A stretch of DNA of 6,154 nucleotides from Candidatus Magasanikiibacteriota bacterium (GCA_903858555.1 CAIOJG010000127.1:1-6154); one strand, 5' to 3'; shown: positions 1 to 6,147, counted from the stretch's first letter. The notes: a model not told the origin generated them from the letters alone. Program-made: numbers and translations.

Positions 1-19
1 AATTTAATTATTTTTTTTA

Positions 20-775
20 TCATAGGTTGTTTATGATAACGCCGACAATATTTATTTTTTCGTAATCAACCGAAGGTGTGATGATAGCTTCTTGAAACGG
101 TTGGTAAGCTTCGTTTTCGATGGCCGCGACTTTACCGATAATTAATCCGCGCGGATAATTTATTTCCGATCCGGAAGTAATGATTTGATCGCCAACCAAA
201 ATATTTTCGTTTCTTGGAATAAAACTCATTTTAATACTCAAACCAAAACCACCCTCCACCACTCCCAAACTATGATCGTTGTTTAGTACCGTGGCAGCGA
301 CTTTACTTTGGTTGTCGCTGAGAATTCTGGCGAAAGATAAATTATTTTCTACTTCAATAATTTTTCCGATTAAGTTTCCATCACCGTATATTACCGGTTG
401 ATCGATTTTTACACCGTCATCAGCTCCGCGGTCTAAGACAATTACTCTTTGAGTCGTGTCTAGGTTTTTGGCGACCACAGAAGTGGTTAAAATTGTATAG
501 TTATTTTTAGTTTTGAAATTTAGTTGATTGTGTAAGTCGTCGTTTTCTTGCTGGATAATTTTATTTTTGGCGCTGAGTATTTCAATTTGATTATTTAAAT
601 CCGCAGAATTATCCGGTTGAATATTTTGAGAGTGAATTTTTTTTAAACTACCCTCGACTAGATCACGCAATTTATTTTCTGGAATTTTTAAGAATCCTAA
701 ATAGTGGGCAAAAATAATCAAAAAAAATATTGCCACCGTCGCTGTATAGGTTTTTTTAAACGAATAATAACGCAT
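20..775 (-). CDS. mreC: Rod shape-determining protein MreC
   Basis: MreC is the bitopic scaffold of the elongation machinery. It sits in the cytoplasmic membrane with its bulk outside and links MreB filaments to the peptidoglycan synthases (family knowledge). The 251-residue product, a usual length or slightly short, shows a basic N-terminus, one hydrophobic segment at about residues 11-29, a polar coiled-coil-like stretch at about 58-90, then the two-lobed beta domain. Recognisable family landmarks are 'VIVLDRGADDGV' near 111-122, 'LIGKIIEV' near 135-142, 'GDQIITSG' near 195-202 and 'YPRGLIIGKV' near 207-216. The ATG lies 5 bases after the mreB stop, so the two are co-transcribed. No Shine-Dalgarno sequence precedes it, suggesting coupling to mreB translation. 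The gene ends in a tandem TGA TAA. A following mreD, if present, lies beyond the window edge. Confidence 0.95.
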   Translation of the reverse strand: MRYYSFKKTYTATVAIFFLIIFAHYLGFLKIPENKLRDLVEGSLKKIHSQNIQPDNSADLNNQIEILSAKNKIIQQENDDLHNQLNFKTKNNYTILTTSVVAKNLDTTQRVIVLDRGADDGVKIDQPVIYGDGNLIGKIIEVENNLSFARILSDNQSKVAATVLNNDHSLGVVEGGFGLSIKMSFIPRNENILVGDQIITSGSEINYPRGLIIGKVAAIENEAYQPFQEAIITPSVDYEKINIVGVIINNL

Positions 776-780
776 AATTT

Positions 781-1824
781 TTAAATGTGATATGGCGAGT
801 AGATAGCCACTTCTTTGAGTAGGTCTTCGTCGTCTAAAAGCATGCCATTGCCACGCACGACACTGGTGAGTGGGTCATCGGCTAGACGCACGGGAATCTC
901 GGTAGCGCGAGCCACAAGTTTATCAATGCCTCGCAAAAGTGCACCACCGCCGGAGATTAAAATACCACGTTCGTGAATATCGGCGACCAACTCTGGTGGT
1001 GAAGTTTCCAAGGTGGCTTTAACATTGTCCACGATAGAGCGCAAAGAACGAATCATGGCTTCACGCACTTGGGAATCGCTAATCATGATTTCTTTTGGTA
1101 AACCACTCAAAAGATCACGACCGCGCATTGGGTATTGTAATGGTTCACTGAGTTCAATAGCGGAACCGATTTTTATTTTGATGTCTTCTGCTTGACGTTC
1201 GCCGAGTAGTAAATTGAATTCATCACGGGCGTATTGCACGATGTTACGGTTGAGTTCGTCGCCCGCAATTTTGATAGATTTCCAATTGACGACACCGCTT
1301 AAAGAGATTAAAGCAATCTCGGAAGTACCACCACCGATTTCGACAATCAAGTTCCCTACCGGTTCACGCACCGGCATACGAGCACCGATTGCGGCGGCCA
1401 TTGGCTCTTGGACCACAAAAACTTCTTTGGCACCGGCGTTCATCGTAGCGTCGGAAACCGCTTTGCGTTCCACTTCGGTAATTTCTAGCGGTACACCGAT
1501 TACTACTCTTGGACGAGAAAGAAAATTTCGTTCGTCTTCATTTATTTTATCAAAAAAATATCGCAACATTTTTTCAGTGACTTCAAAATCGGAAATAATA
1601 CCACCAAGCAAAGGGCGTGGAGTGATAATATGGGGTGGAGTTTTGCCGACCATTTCTTTGGCTTGATTGCCGACGGCTAAAATTTGTTCGGTGCGAGTGT
1701 TAATTGCGACTACACTTGGCTCGTTGATTACAATGCCGCGATTTTTTACATAAATCAAAGTATTGGCCGTTCCCAGGTCAATACCCAAATCTTTGCGGAA
1801 TCTTTTTAGAAAATTATCAAACAT
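781..1824 (-). CDS. mreB: Rod shape-determining protein MreB (bacterial actin)
   Basis: MreB is an ATP-dependent actin homologue that forms membrane-bound filaments and directs lateral wall synthesis. The 347-residue product has the typical full length. The N-terminus (MFDNFLKRFRK) is amphipathic and basic, as in membrane-binding MreBs. Phosphate-1 motif 'GIDLGTANTLIYV' spans 14-26. The catalytic glutamate is E140 in 'QEPMAAAIGA'. Phosphate-2 is 'VEIGGGTSEIALIS' (161-174), and the adenosine motif 'GILISGGGALLRGI' spans 287-300. Phosphate-2 carries Glu at 162 where the family usually has Asp (VDIGGGT); this is conservative but unusual. The start overlaps the stop of the upstream membrane-protein gene by 8 bases (ATGTTTGA), and only a weak GAG precedes it, so translational coupling is likely. 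mreC follows after 5 bases. Transcription probably starts from the promoter at 2225-2253. Confidence 0.97.
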   Translation of the reverse strand: MFDNFLKRFRKDLGIDLGTANTLIYVKNRGIVINEPSVVAINTRTEQILAVGNQAKEMVGKTPPHIITPRPLLGGIISDFEVTEKMLRYFFDKINEDERNFLSRPRVVIGVPLEITEVERKAVSDATMNAGAKEVFVVQEPMAAAIGARMPVREPVGNLIVEIGGGTSEIALISLSGVVNWKSIKIAGDELNRNIVQYARDEFNLLLGERQAEDIKIKIGSAIELSEPLQYPMRGRDLLSGLPKEIMISDSQVREAMIRSLRSIVDNVKATLETSPPELVADIHERGILISGGGALLRGIDKLVARATEIPVRLADDPLTSVVRGNGMLLDDEDLLKEVAIYSPYHI

Positions 1825-2215
1825 AATCTCGGTTGTTGTATTTTCGTTCGGAAATTATTGCGCCTTCCAGTAAAATATATAGCAAAGCTAAAATGATTGC
1901 GTTCCACCAGAATAGTAAGCTGAATTGCAAAAGTAACAAAGTGGCAACTACGAAGACACCAAATAGTATCCCCTGTTTGAAAGTCCTCTTCACTTGTCTG
2001 AAAACTATATCCTCTTGGGAAGTTTTGCGATTTTTTAAAATAAAACCGATGACGGAAAAAATTCCGACGATCCCCAAAAATAAACTGATATAGAAAAACG
2101 ATAAACCAAACCAGCCGGCCTGGGCAGGATCAAGGTTAAACAAGATGAAAACCCAAGCAATCCAGCACATAGCGGTTCCAAGGCCCATTAAAGTGAGGTA
2201 TTGTTTTAAAGTCAT
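1817..2215 (-). CDS. Small four-helix integral membrane protein, function unknown, upstream of mreB
   Basis: The gene encodes a 132-residue hydrophobic protein that I cannot assign to a characterised family. Predicted membrane helices lie at about residues 8-28, 36-60, 82-102 and 104-122. A charged loop at 61-81 (rich in K, R, Q and E) separates the two pairs, and the tail at 123-132 is polar. I chose the ATG at 2215. An in-frame TTG at 2236 would add 7 residues, but it lies upstream of the -10 box of the promoter at 2225-2253, so a transcript from that promoter could not contain it. The ATG is only 9 bases from the -10 box, so the mRNA would be nearly leaderless. Its stop overlaps mreB by 8 bases, placing it as first gene of an mreBC operon. 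By position it may assist the elongation machinery, which is inference only; it shows no MreD- or RodA-like motifs. Confidence 0.85.
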   Translation of the reverse strand: MTLKQYLTLMGLGTAMCWIAWVFILFNLDPAQAGWFGLSFFYISLFLGIVGIFSVIGFILKNRKTSQEDIVFRQVKRTFKQGILFGVFVVATLLLLQFSLLFWWNAIILALLYILLEGAIISERKYNNRDYV

Positions 2216-2224
2216 AGTCTGGAT

Positions 2225-2253
2225 ATTATAGTCCAAAGCCTTTGGTTTGGCAA
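2225..2253 (-). promoter_or_regulatory. Sigma-70-type promoter for the membrane protein-mreB-mreC operon
   Basis: Reading the minus strand, TTGCCA (2253-2248, one mismatch to TTGACA) is followed by a 17-base spacer and a perfect TATAAT (2230-2225). It lies in the 57-base gap between the DciA-like gene and the membrane-protein gene. The ATG at 2215 is 9 bases beyond the -10 box, so the expected start point (about 2217-2219) leaves a leader of only a few bases. The spacer contains a 13-base palindrome (2233-2245). Confidence 0.75.
2233..2245. repeat. Palindrome CCAAAG-N-CTTTGG within the mre promoter spacer
   Basis: A perfect 6+1+6 inverted repeat sits between the -35 and -10 boxes of the mre promoter. 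A repressor operator is often found in this position, but no cognate regulator is visible in the window. It is not a terminator: no T-run follows on either strand. Confidence 0.5.
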
Positions 2254-2272
2254 GATGAAAATTTTGGCTAAT

Positions 2273-2566
2273 TTAAGACAAATAGCGAACCTTTCGGATG
2301 GTGTCCGTGCCGCATCTGGTGTTGACGATTTTTTTGAGTTCTTCCTCTCTCATCTTTATTTCTTGCGCCATTATGGAACTTAGGCACGCTATATATAGCG
2401 TGGTATTTTTAATATACACCGCGCGCGCGAGTTTTTCGCCTTCTTCACCCCAAGTACTTAAAATAAAATCATTGACGATGCCGATAGCACCGGCGGCGAG
2501 CACGCCTTTCATCATTGGCGAGAGTCTGGCTTTGCTTTTGATAATGTCAGCGAGAGATTTCATCAT
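2273..2566 (-). CDS. DUF721 / DciA-like protein
   Basis: The 97-residue product matches the DUF721 (DciA) pattern: a helical N-terminus (1-30), then a compact domain with the tryptophan-glycine of 'STWGEEGEKLARAVYIKN' (37-54). This continues through 'TLYIACLSSIMAQEIKMREEEL' as the conserved 'L-x-I-x-C-x-S-S-x-x-A-Q-E-L' segment (56-77), and ends in 'IRKVRYL'. DciA proteins act as loaders or partners of the replicative helicase DnaB in bacteria lacking DnaC/DnaI; here that role is inferred from family only. The ATG overlaps the helicase stop (ATGATG, 4 bases), so translation is probably coupled. A second ATG follows immediately, so the first residue could be either Met. No Shine-Dalgarno sequence is seen. 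An 18-bp palindrome and a run of alternating CG lie inside the gene. Confidence 0.8.
   Translation of the reverse strand: MMKSLADIIKSKARLSPMMKGVLAAGAIGIVNDFILSTWGEEGEKLARAVYIKNTTLYIACLSSIMAQEIKMREEELKKIVNTRCGTDTIRKVRYLS
2385..2402. repeat. 18-bp perfect palindrome inside the DciA-like gene
   Basis: CACGCTATATATAGCGTG is identical to its own reverse complement over all 18 bases and is flanked on the plus strand by GTATTTTT. It lies in codons for the strand 'TTLYIAC' of the DciA-like protein. It may be chance under coding constraint, a protein-binding site, or a weak plus-strand hairpin. The sequence does not decide between these. Confidence 0.5.
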
Positions 2567-5469
2567 ACACGAAAATCACAAATATCTTTAAAGTCACAAA
2601 ATTGGCAATTCTCGCGACTTGGGTTGGCTTCAAAATTTCCTTTTTTAATTTCCGTAATCGTAGCAGTTATTTTTTCTTTTTCTTTTTCAATTTCGATGTC
2701 GGTGCCTTTGAAAGATTGAGTGGTATTATTATTTAAAAAATAGTATGTCAGTTCCTCGACTTCACCTAGATCACGCAATTCTAAAACACTTTCCGAAGCA
2801 ATTTGATAAATTAATAATTGGCGTTTGTCTTCGGCTTTGATTTTTTCTTTTGGTTGGCCGGTCTTGTAGTCTATAATCGCAATTTTGCCGTCTACGAGTC
2901 GGTCTATGCGGTCAATTTGACCCTTGATGGTGTTGCCTGCCAGTTTAAAACGAAAGCCCGCTTCTAAGCTGATAGGCACGTTCCAGCCATTTTTTTCGCC
3001 GAGGTCATAAAAATTATTTAAAATTTCTAAACCGGTTTTTTTATAATCCTGTTTTTGATCGGCGGAATTAAACCAGCTATCTTCCCACGATGCGCGATAA
3101 AGTTCGAGTAAATCTTCTTTTGGCGGGACAGTTAGTTTTGTTGTGCTTTGCTCAATCATCTTTTGATAAAATTTTTGTAAAGTAGAATGCATGGTTTTAC
3201 CAAAACTAAATACACCCTTACCAAAAGTTGGAATTTTTAAAACAAATTGAAAGCGATATTGCCAAGGACATTTTTCATAAGCTTGGAGTTGGGAGAAAGA
3301 AAATTCGGTTGGAGTTGGTAAAATAGTTTTGGTTGGAACTTTAACTTCCTGCACTTGGGGTGTGGTAATATCTTGTTTGAGTTGGTTAGTCTCGCGACTA
3401 AAATTCATCGCGTTGCTGGTTTCTAATTCAAAAATAAATTTAGAAAGTTTTTTCTCGCGCACACCGCCGTAATCTTTGGCGGCTGTAAAATATATTCCCT
3501 GTTTGGCGCGGGTAATAGCGACGTAGAGTAAGCGGCGTTCTTCTTGGGTGTGGCTGTCGCCGGTTGGCAGGGTGCTCTCACGTACGAGGGCGTCCGGAAT
3601 ATCGATATCGGTGGAGCGATTCACCGTCGGAAATCTTTGATCCACTAGATTTGGCACAAACACATAATCAAATTCCAAACCTTTAGCCGCGTGGATACTC
3701 ATGATGCGTACACCATCATCTGGTTTGTCCAGATTTTTTTCTTCACCGCTGTCGCCGGATTCCAAAATATAATCAAAATAATTTAGCCAACTATGGACGT
3801 TGGTCTCCACATTATTTTTTTGGAACTCTTCAATTTTTTCAAACAACGATTGAAGATAAAAAATATCTTGGTAGTATTTATCCGCATTGTCGCTGAGCAT
3901 TTTTAGATAAGTAGATTTTTCCCAGAAAGTATAAAGCACTTTTCCAACCGGTGCGGTCTTGGCGAGCTCCGAGCATTCGGCGATGAGGGTTAAAAGTTTT
4001 TCGACGGATACTTGCCCCGCTTCAGAAAGTTTTACCAAACCATTTTGGGAAAGTTTGAGTGCTTCAAATAGCGAGACAGCTTCGCGTTTGGCGTGTAATA
4101 ATAATTTGCCGATGTCTTCAGGCGAAATCGCAAAAATCGGCATCGTAATAACGCGATACACCGCTGGAGATTCGTGGTAGTTATCGCACAGTCGCAAAAA
4201 AGCCAAACTATCTAAAATTACTTTTTGACGAAATAGTCCGCTGGTGGCTTTGAAATCATACGATACACCTTGGGTCGCCAGTTCGGCGATAAATTGCAAA
4301 GCGTAATTATTAGCACGACACAAAATGGCAAAGTCGCTATACAATAAATTCGGATTATCTTTTTTCAGCGCCAATATTTTTTTCACGACCAATCTGGCTT
4401 CGTCGCGTTCCGTATGACCGTAGAGCAGATCCGCATCCGTTTTTATTTTATTTTGCGATAAAAGTTTTTTATCTATTTTTAAATTTGCTTCCAGACGATC
4501 CGGATTATTCAGCTGAATAAAATTATAAGCCAAATCCAAAATTCCTTGTCCCGAGCGGTAGTTTTCGTTTAAAACAATTTCTTGTGAATTTGGATAATCA
4601 GTTTTAAACTGCAAAATATTAGACACCGATGCGCCGCGGAATTTATAAATACTTTGATCATCATCCCCCACCGCCGTCAGATGCGCGCCGCCATTTTGGG
4701 ATAAAAGTTTGATGAGTTCGTATTGCGACCAATTGGTATCTTGAAATTCATCCACCAACAAATATTTGTAGCGGTTTTTATAAAATCGTAAAATGTTTGG
4801 ACGTTCACGCAAAAGTTTGACGGTATAAAAAATCAGATCAGCAAAATCCATGGCGTTGTTTCCCAAAAGTAGTTGGTTGTAGATGTGATAAGCATTCGCC
4901 AACTCGTTTATCTTTTTGATCTCGAGCACAGCTTCATCCGTCTGGTCTTGTGGTAAATCTTTATCCAAAATTAAACTACTGGCATATTCCAAATAATTTT
5001 CGGGTGAGATCAATTCATCCTTACATTTTTGAAAATGTTTTATCAGCGCGTGAATAAATTTGGCGGGATTGCCCAGCGGTCGGTAATAATCCAGATTGAA
5101 TTTATCCAGATGTTGGCGGATGAGCATCCAAGTCTCGGCTTCGTTTAGGAGTTTAAAATTGTTGGACAGGCCGATGTCGAGCGCGTGGGTCTGTAAAATA
5201 GTCTCGGCCAAGCCGTGAAAAGTGGTAATAGAAATATCAAAACCACCCAGCGGCAGGAGCTCCTCTACTCTGGTCTGCATCTCGGCGGTGGCTTTTTCAG
5301 TAAAAGTGACAGCCAAAATTTCCTCGGCTTTGTCTAGGCCGTTTTCGATAAGGTAGGATATTTTTTCAGTGATCACCGTGGTCTTGCCCGTACCGGCACC
5401 GGCCACTATCAGGAGCGGACTGGCGACGTATTCCACGGCTTTTTGTTGGTTTTTATTGAGCTTGTGCAT
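2563..5469 (-). CDS. UvrD/PcrA-type superfamily 1 helicase fused to a RecB-like PD-(D/E)XK nuclease with Fe-S motif
   Basis: The gene encodes a 968-residue ATP-dependent 3'-5' DNA helicase-nuclease, probably acting in double-strand-break end processing and recombinational repair. Helicase motifs (numbered from the ATG): Q motif near 4-12, Walker A 'AGAGTGKTT' 23-31, Ia 'TFTEKAT', II 'LLVDEFQDTN' 237-246, III 'GDDDQSIYKFRGA' 268-280, IV 'NENYRSG' 301-307, V 'IMSIHAAKGLEFD' 589-601, VI 'EERRLLYVAITRAK' 643-656. After a linker (about 680-720) the nuclease shows H761, D853 (GQIDRID), D867 and K869 (IDYKTG), and Q884 (QLLIYQ). C734, C955, C958 and C964 form the AddB/Cas4-style C...CxxCx5C cluster site. 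All catalytic residues are present. The ATG at 5469 is preferred; an in-frame TTG two codons earlier is possible. The stop overlaps the DciA-like ATG. It resembles an AddB- or AdnB-like subunit, but no partner subunit is visible here. Confidence 0.93.
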   Translation of the reverse strand: MHKLNKNQQKAVEYVASPLLIVAGAGTGKTTVITEKISYLIENGLDKAEEILAVTFTEKATAEMQTRVEELLPLGGFDISITTFHGLAETILQTHALDIGLSNNFKLLNEAETWMLIRQHLDKFNLDYYRPLGNPAKFIHALIKHFQKCKDELISPENYLEYASSLILDKDLPQDQTDEAVLEIKKINELANAYHIYNQLLLGNNAMDFADLIFYTVKLLRERPNILRFYKNRYKYLLVDEFQDTNWSQYELIKLLSQNGGAHLTAVGDDDQSIYKFRGASVSNILQFKTDYPNSQEIVLNENYRSGQGILDLAYNFIQLNNPDRLEANLKIDKKLLSQNKIKTDADLLYGHTERDEARLVVKKILALKKDNPNLLYSDFAILCRANNYALQFIAELATQGVSYDFKATSGLFRQKVILDSLAFLRLCDNYHESPAVYRVITMPIFAISPEDIGKLLLHAKREAVSLFEALKLSQNGLVKLSEAGQVSVEKLLTLIAECSELAKTAPVGKVLYTFWEKSTYLKMLSDNADKYYQDIFYLQSLFEKIEEFQKNNVETNVHSWLNYFDYILESGDSGEEKNLDKPDDGVRIMSIHAAKGLEFDYVFVPNLVDQRFPTVNRSTDIDIPDALVRESTLPTGDSHTQEERRLLYVAITRAKQGIYFTAAKDYGGVREKKLSKFIFELETSNAMNFSRETNQLKQDITTPQVQEVKVPTKTILPTPTEFSFSQLQAYEKCPWQYRFQFVLKIPTFGKGVFSFGKTMHSTLQKFYQKMIEQSTTKLTVPPKEDLLELYRASWEDSWFNSADQKQDYKKTGLEILNNFYDLGEKNGWNVPISLEAGFRFKLAGNTIKGQIDRIDRLVDGKIAIIDYKTGQPKEKIKAEDKRQLLIYQIASESVLELRDLGEVEELTYYFLNNNTTQSFKGTDIEIEKEKEKITATITEIKKGNFEANPSRENCQFCDFKDICDFRV

Positions 5470-5514
5470 AACCAAAATAAGAGTATCGTTTTACCCCTAG
5501 CTATAAACCAGTGG

Positions 5515-5649
5515 TTAAATATGGGCGGCTAAGCATCCGCAGCCGCAACTGTCTTGGCATTCACAGCAACCATTGCATAGGCTGCCGTTGCAAACACAGG
5601 CGTCTTCCTCGTTTTCGAGTGCTAAGCTGCATTTATTGCATTTGGACAT
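5515..5649 (-). CDS. Cysteine-rich 44-residue protein, metallothionein- or zinc-ribbon-like, function unknown
   Basis: A short frame (ATG at 5649, TAA at 5517-5515) encodes 44 residues, of which 11 are cysteines: positions 4, 7, 18, 20, 25, 28, 29, 31, 35, 37 and 39. The first four form CxxC-x10-CxC, like a small zinc knuckle. The rest form the dense C-x2-CC-x-C-x3-C-x-C-x-C of metallothionein-like proteins, and a histidine follows at 43. There is no membrane segment or signal peptide, and the N-terminal half is acidic. The frame is supported by the cysteine regularity and by a well-formed promoter 9 bases before the ATG. It probably binds Zn, Cu or a similar metal in the cytoplasm (inference from composition). 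The helicase ATG lies 45 bases downstream with no strong promoter between, so the two may be co-transcribed. I do not recognise a named family. Confidence 0.75.
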   Translation of the reverse strand: MSKCNKCSLALENEEDACVCNGSLCNGCCECQDSCGCGCLAAHI

Positions 5650-5658
5650 ACTGATATT

Positions 5659-5687
5659 AGTATAGCAGAGAAAAAAAATGATGGCTA
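5659..5687 (-). promoter_or_regulatory. Sigma-70-type promoter for the cysteine-rich small protein
   Basis: On the minus strand, TAGCCA (5687-5682, four of six consensus bases) is followed by a 17-base spacer carrying eight consecutive T, then TATACT (5664-5659, five of six). The ATG at 5649 follows after exactly 9 bases, predicting a leader of only a few bases. It fills the 44-base gap after the M23 frame and matches the mre promoter in all spacings. Confidence 0.6.
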
Positions 5688-5693
5688 GGTCAT

Positions 5694-6122
5694 TTATTCA
5701 AATATTATTTCCAACGTCTTATGCTCCTGTCCTTTCGGATAAACCATAAAATGTAAATGTGGACATTCACTCCAGCCGGTATTCCCAACCTCGGCAATTT
5801 GTTGTCCGGCTTTTACTTTATCGCCAATTTTTACTTTGGCAGAATTAAAAAGCAAATGTTCTTATTCCGACACCTCGTTATTTTCATGTAAAATTTCAAC
5901 ATAATTTCCATCGTTTTCAAATTTTTGTTCATCACCGCCAACGTTGGAATCGTCTTTAACAAAAACAACTTCCCCACCAAACGCGGCCAAAACAGTCGTG
6001 CCCTCTGGCGCGTCATAATCAATGGAGTTTACCAAATCACCAACGTGGGCAATTCCCTCCTCGGCAACTTTTGTGACTTTGGATAAATCAATTGGTAATT
6101 TGTAAATATTTTTTGTCTGCAT
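5694..6122 (-). pseudogene. M23 (LytM/peptidoglycan endopeptidase-like) metallopeptidase interrupted by an in-frame TAA
   Basis: Read through one stop codon, the frame gives 142 positions of a compact M23 domain, a family of zinc enzymes that cut peptidoglycan cross-bridges. Residues 1-86 hold 'H26-V-G...SID35YDAPEGTTVLAAFGGEV' and 'NDGNYVEILH'. Codon 87 is TAA (5864-5862). Then 'EHLLF', 'KIGDKVKAGQQIAEVGNTGW' and 'CPHLHF' follow in the same frame to TAA at 5696-5694. The family has tyrosine at the stop (YxHL), so TAT or TAC to TAA by one substitution explains it; no shift is needed. The 86-residue product ending at 5862 would lack H89 and the HxH (H122, H124), so it should be inactive. Alternatives are a sequence error, strain polymorphism or readthrough. 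No signal peptide or membrane helix is visible, which is odd for a wall hydrolase. An in-frame stop just upstream of the ATG rules out a longer N-terminus. Confidence 0.8.
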
Positions 6123-6141
6123 ATTTTTACCAATTTTTAAA

Positions 6142-6147
6142 ATTCTA
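6142..6147 (-). promoter_or_regulatory. Possible -10 box for the M23 gene
   Basis: TAGAAT (five of six consensus bases) lies 19 bases before the M23 ATG on the minus strand. Its -35 region would fall beyond the window edge, so only half of a promoter can be seen. The whole 5' region here is AT-rich, so a chance match is quite possible. Confidence 0.3.

Noticed and set aside
1013..1195. Plus-strand open frames inside mreB (also at 1214-1666)
   Set aside because: They lie antisense to well-conserved MreB motifs, have low-complexity Ser/Thr/Ile-rich translations and no recognisable domain. They are shadows of the real gene.
1833..2591. Plus-strand frames opposite the membrane protein and the DciA-like gene
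   Set aside because: They are antisense to supported genes and have no start context or family match.
2668..2690. Pyrimidine-rich TTTTTC repeats as a simple repeat element
   Set aside because: This is the antisense of a Lys-Glu repeat (KEKEKE) in the nuclease domain of the helicase, which explains it fully.
5482..5487. GATACT as a -10 box for the helicase gene
   Set aside because: It is 12 bases before the helicase ATG, but no acceptable -35 hexamer lies 16-18 bases upstream. Read-through from the cysteine-rich gene is as likely.
5506..5516. AACCA-N-TGGTT inverted repeat at the end of the cysteine-rich gene as a terminator
   Set aside because: The stem has only five pairs with a one-base centre, and no T-run follows on the minus strand.
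5671..5693. T8 tract after the M23 stop as an intrinsic terminator
   Set aside because: The preceding bases form no stable hairpin (only TGA/TCA pair at the ends), and the tract lies within the spacer of the next promoter.
5831..6022. Minus-strand 63-codon frame overlapping the M23 gene
   Set aside because: It is out of frame with the M23 motifs, and its translation resembles no protein family. A frameshift explanation is not needed, since both M23 halves share one frame.
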